From: Prevotella sp.
GTDB taxonomy: Bacteria; Bacteroidota; Bacteroidia; Bacteroidales; Dysgonomonadaceae
NCBI GenBank assembly: GCA_031263965.1
Contig: JAISES010000442.1
Location: forward strand, 1 to 5,393
DNA length: 5,393 nucleotides
Direction of reading: 5' to 3'
Shown here: positions 5,062 through 5,393 of the stretch, in pieces
Layout: each line of letters starts with the position of its first letter
How positions within the stretch are numbered: the stretch's first letter is position 1
Notes under the pieces: generated by a model
The model's database searches: none
Told to the model about the DNA's origin: nothing
What the model saw: the letters and a program-made list of their open reading frames with translations, nothing else
Position numbers and translations under genes: made by a program

Positions 5062-5393
5062 ATGACAGTAACGGAACTTATAAATAAAAATGATAAAACA
5101 GCTTTTTCTTTCGAGATTTTGCCTCCGTTGAAAGGCAACAATATAGAAAAAGTTTACAATATAATCGACAAGCTGATCGAGTTTGATCCGCAGTACATCA
5201 ACATAACCACGCATCACAGCGAGTATCTCGACCAAGCTATGCCCGACGGCACTACCAAAAGGGTAAACATCCGCAAACGTCCCGGATCGGTAGCTATTGC
5301 AGCCGCCATTCAGCACAAATACGGAGTAACAGCCATACCGCATATGATCTGCAAGGGATTTTCGAGAGAGGAATCCGAATATGCCCTGATCGA
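5062..5393 (+). CDS. metF: Methylenetetrahydrofolate reductase, N-terminal part (runs off window)
   Basis: MetF is the FAD-dependent cytoplasmic enzyme that reduces 5,10-methylene-tetrahydrofolate to 5-methyl-tetrahydrofolate, the methyl donor for methionine synthesis. The window holds 110 codons plus two bases. Visible family blocks are FSFEILPPLKG (15-25), with Glu18 at the position of the catalytic acid (Glu28 in E. coli), FDPQYINITTHHSEY (41-55), RKRPGSVAIAAAI (71-83) and IPHMICKGFSREESEYALI (92-110), together the expected first strands of the TIM barrel. The ATG at 5062 is chosen because it gives the normal short N-terminus before FSFE and no earlier in-frame start lies outside the repeat. 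No Shine-Dalgarno sequence and no SAM riboswitch is seen upstream, because the heptamer repeat occupies the space. It may be read through from rseP. Confidence 0.93.
   Translation, partial: MTVTELINKNDKTAFSFEILPPLKGNNIEKVYNIIDKLIEFDPQYINITTHHSEYLDQAMPDGTTKRVNIRKRPGSVAIAAAIQHKYGVTAIPHMICKGFSREESEYALI

Overview
The window looks like a chromosomal segment of a Bacteroidetes bacterium, most likely order Bacteroidales. Supporting signs are a serine palmitoyltransferase-type gene, AT-rich intergenic DNA, weak or absent Shine-Dalgarno sites, TAnnTTTG-like -7 boxes, the membrane-anchored LytM protein - dxr - rseP gene order, and a Bacteroidetes-style RAYT (REP-associated tyrosine transposase) remnant. 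The genus cannot be fixed from the sequence; a relative of Dysgonomonas or Parabacteroides is a guess.

Layout: (1) 1-533, minus strand, N-terminal 177 residues of a PLP-dependent alpha-oxoamine synthase, probably serine palmitoyltransferase (spt). (2) 534-923, a very AT-rich divergent intergenic region with a MITE-like element of about 116 bp flanked by TTA. (3) 924-1802, a membrane-anchored LytM/M23-like protein in which every expected metal-binding and catalytic position is substituted. (4) 1818-2966, dxr (IspC, MEP isoprenoid pathway). (5) 2967-3534, a gap between dxr and rseP holding an internally deleted RAYT transposase pseudogene and then an array of ten short hairpins, all with three-base loops. 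(6) 3535-4872, rseP site-2 protease. (7) 4873-5061, a heptamer-based tandem and inverted repeat that fills the rseP-metF gap. (8) 5062 to the window end, the 5' part of metF.

The genes are ordinary housekeeping functions: sphingolipid synthesis, cell envelope, isoprenoid precursors, regulated membrane proteolysis and one-carbon metabolism. The LytM-like gene, dxr, rseP and metF all point the same way and could be co-transcribed, but two repeat structures separate the last three.

The most unusual part is 3204-3507. Nine of the ten hairpins fall into three copies of a three-hairpin module (H1-H2-H3). Loop centres are spaced exactly 28 and 38 nt in every copy (3276/3248/3210 on minus; 3302/3330/3368 and 3435/3463/3501 on plus). 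Copies 1 and 2 mirror each other about position 3289. The copies differ in stem sequence but the differences are mostly compensatory, so pairing is kept while sequence drifts. The module begins 6 nt after the stop codon of the RAYT remnant, which suggests, without proving, that it is a REP-like substrate of that transposase family.
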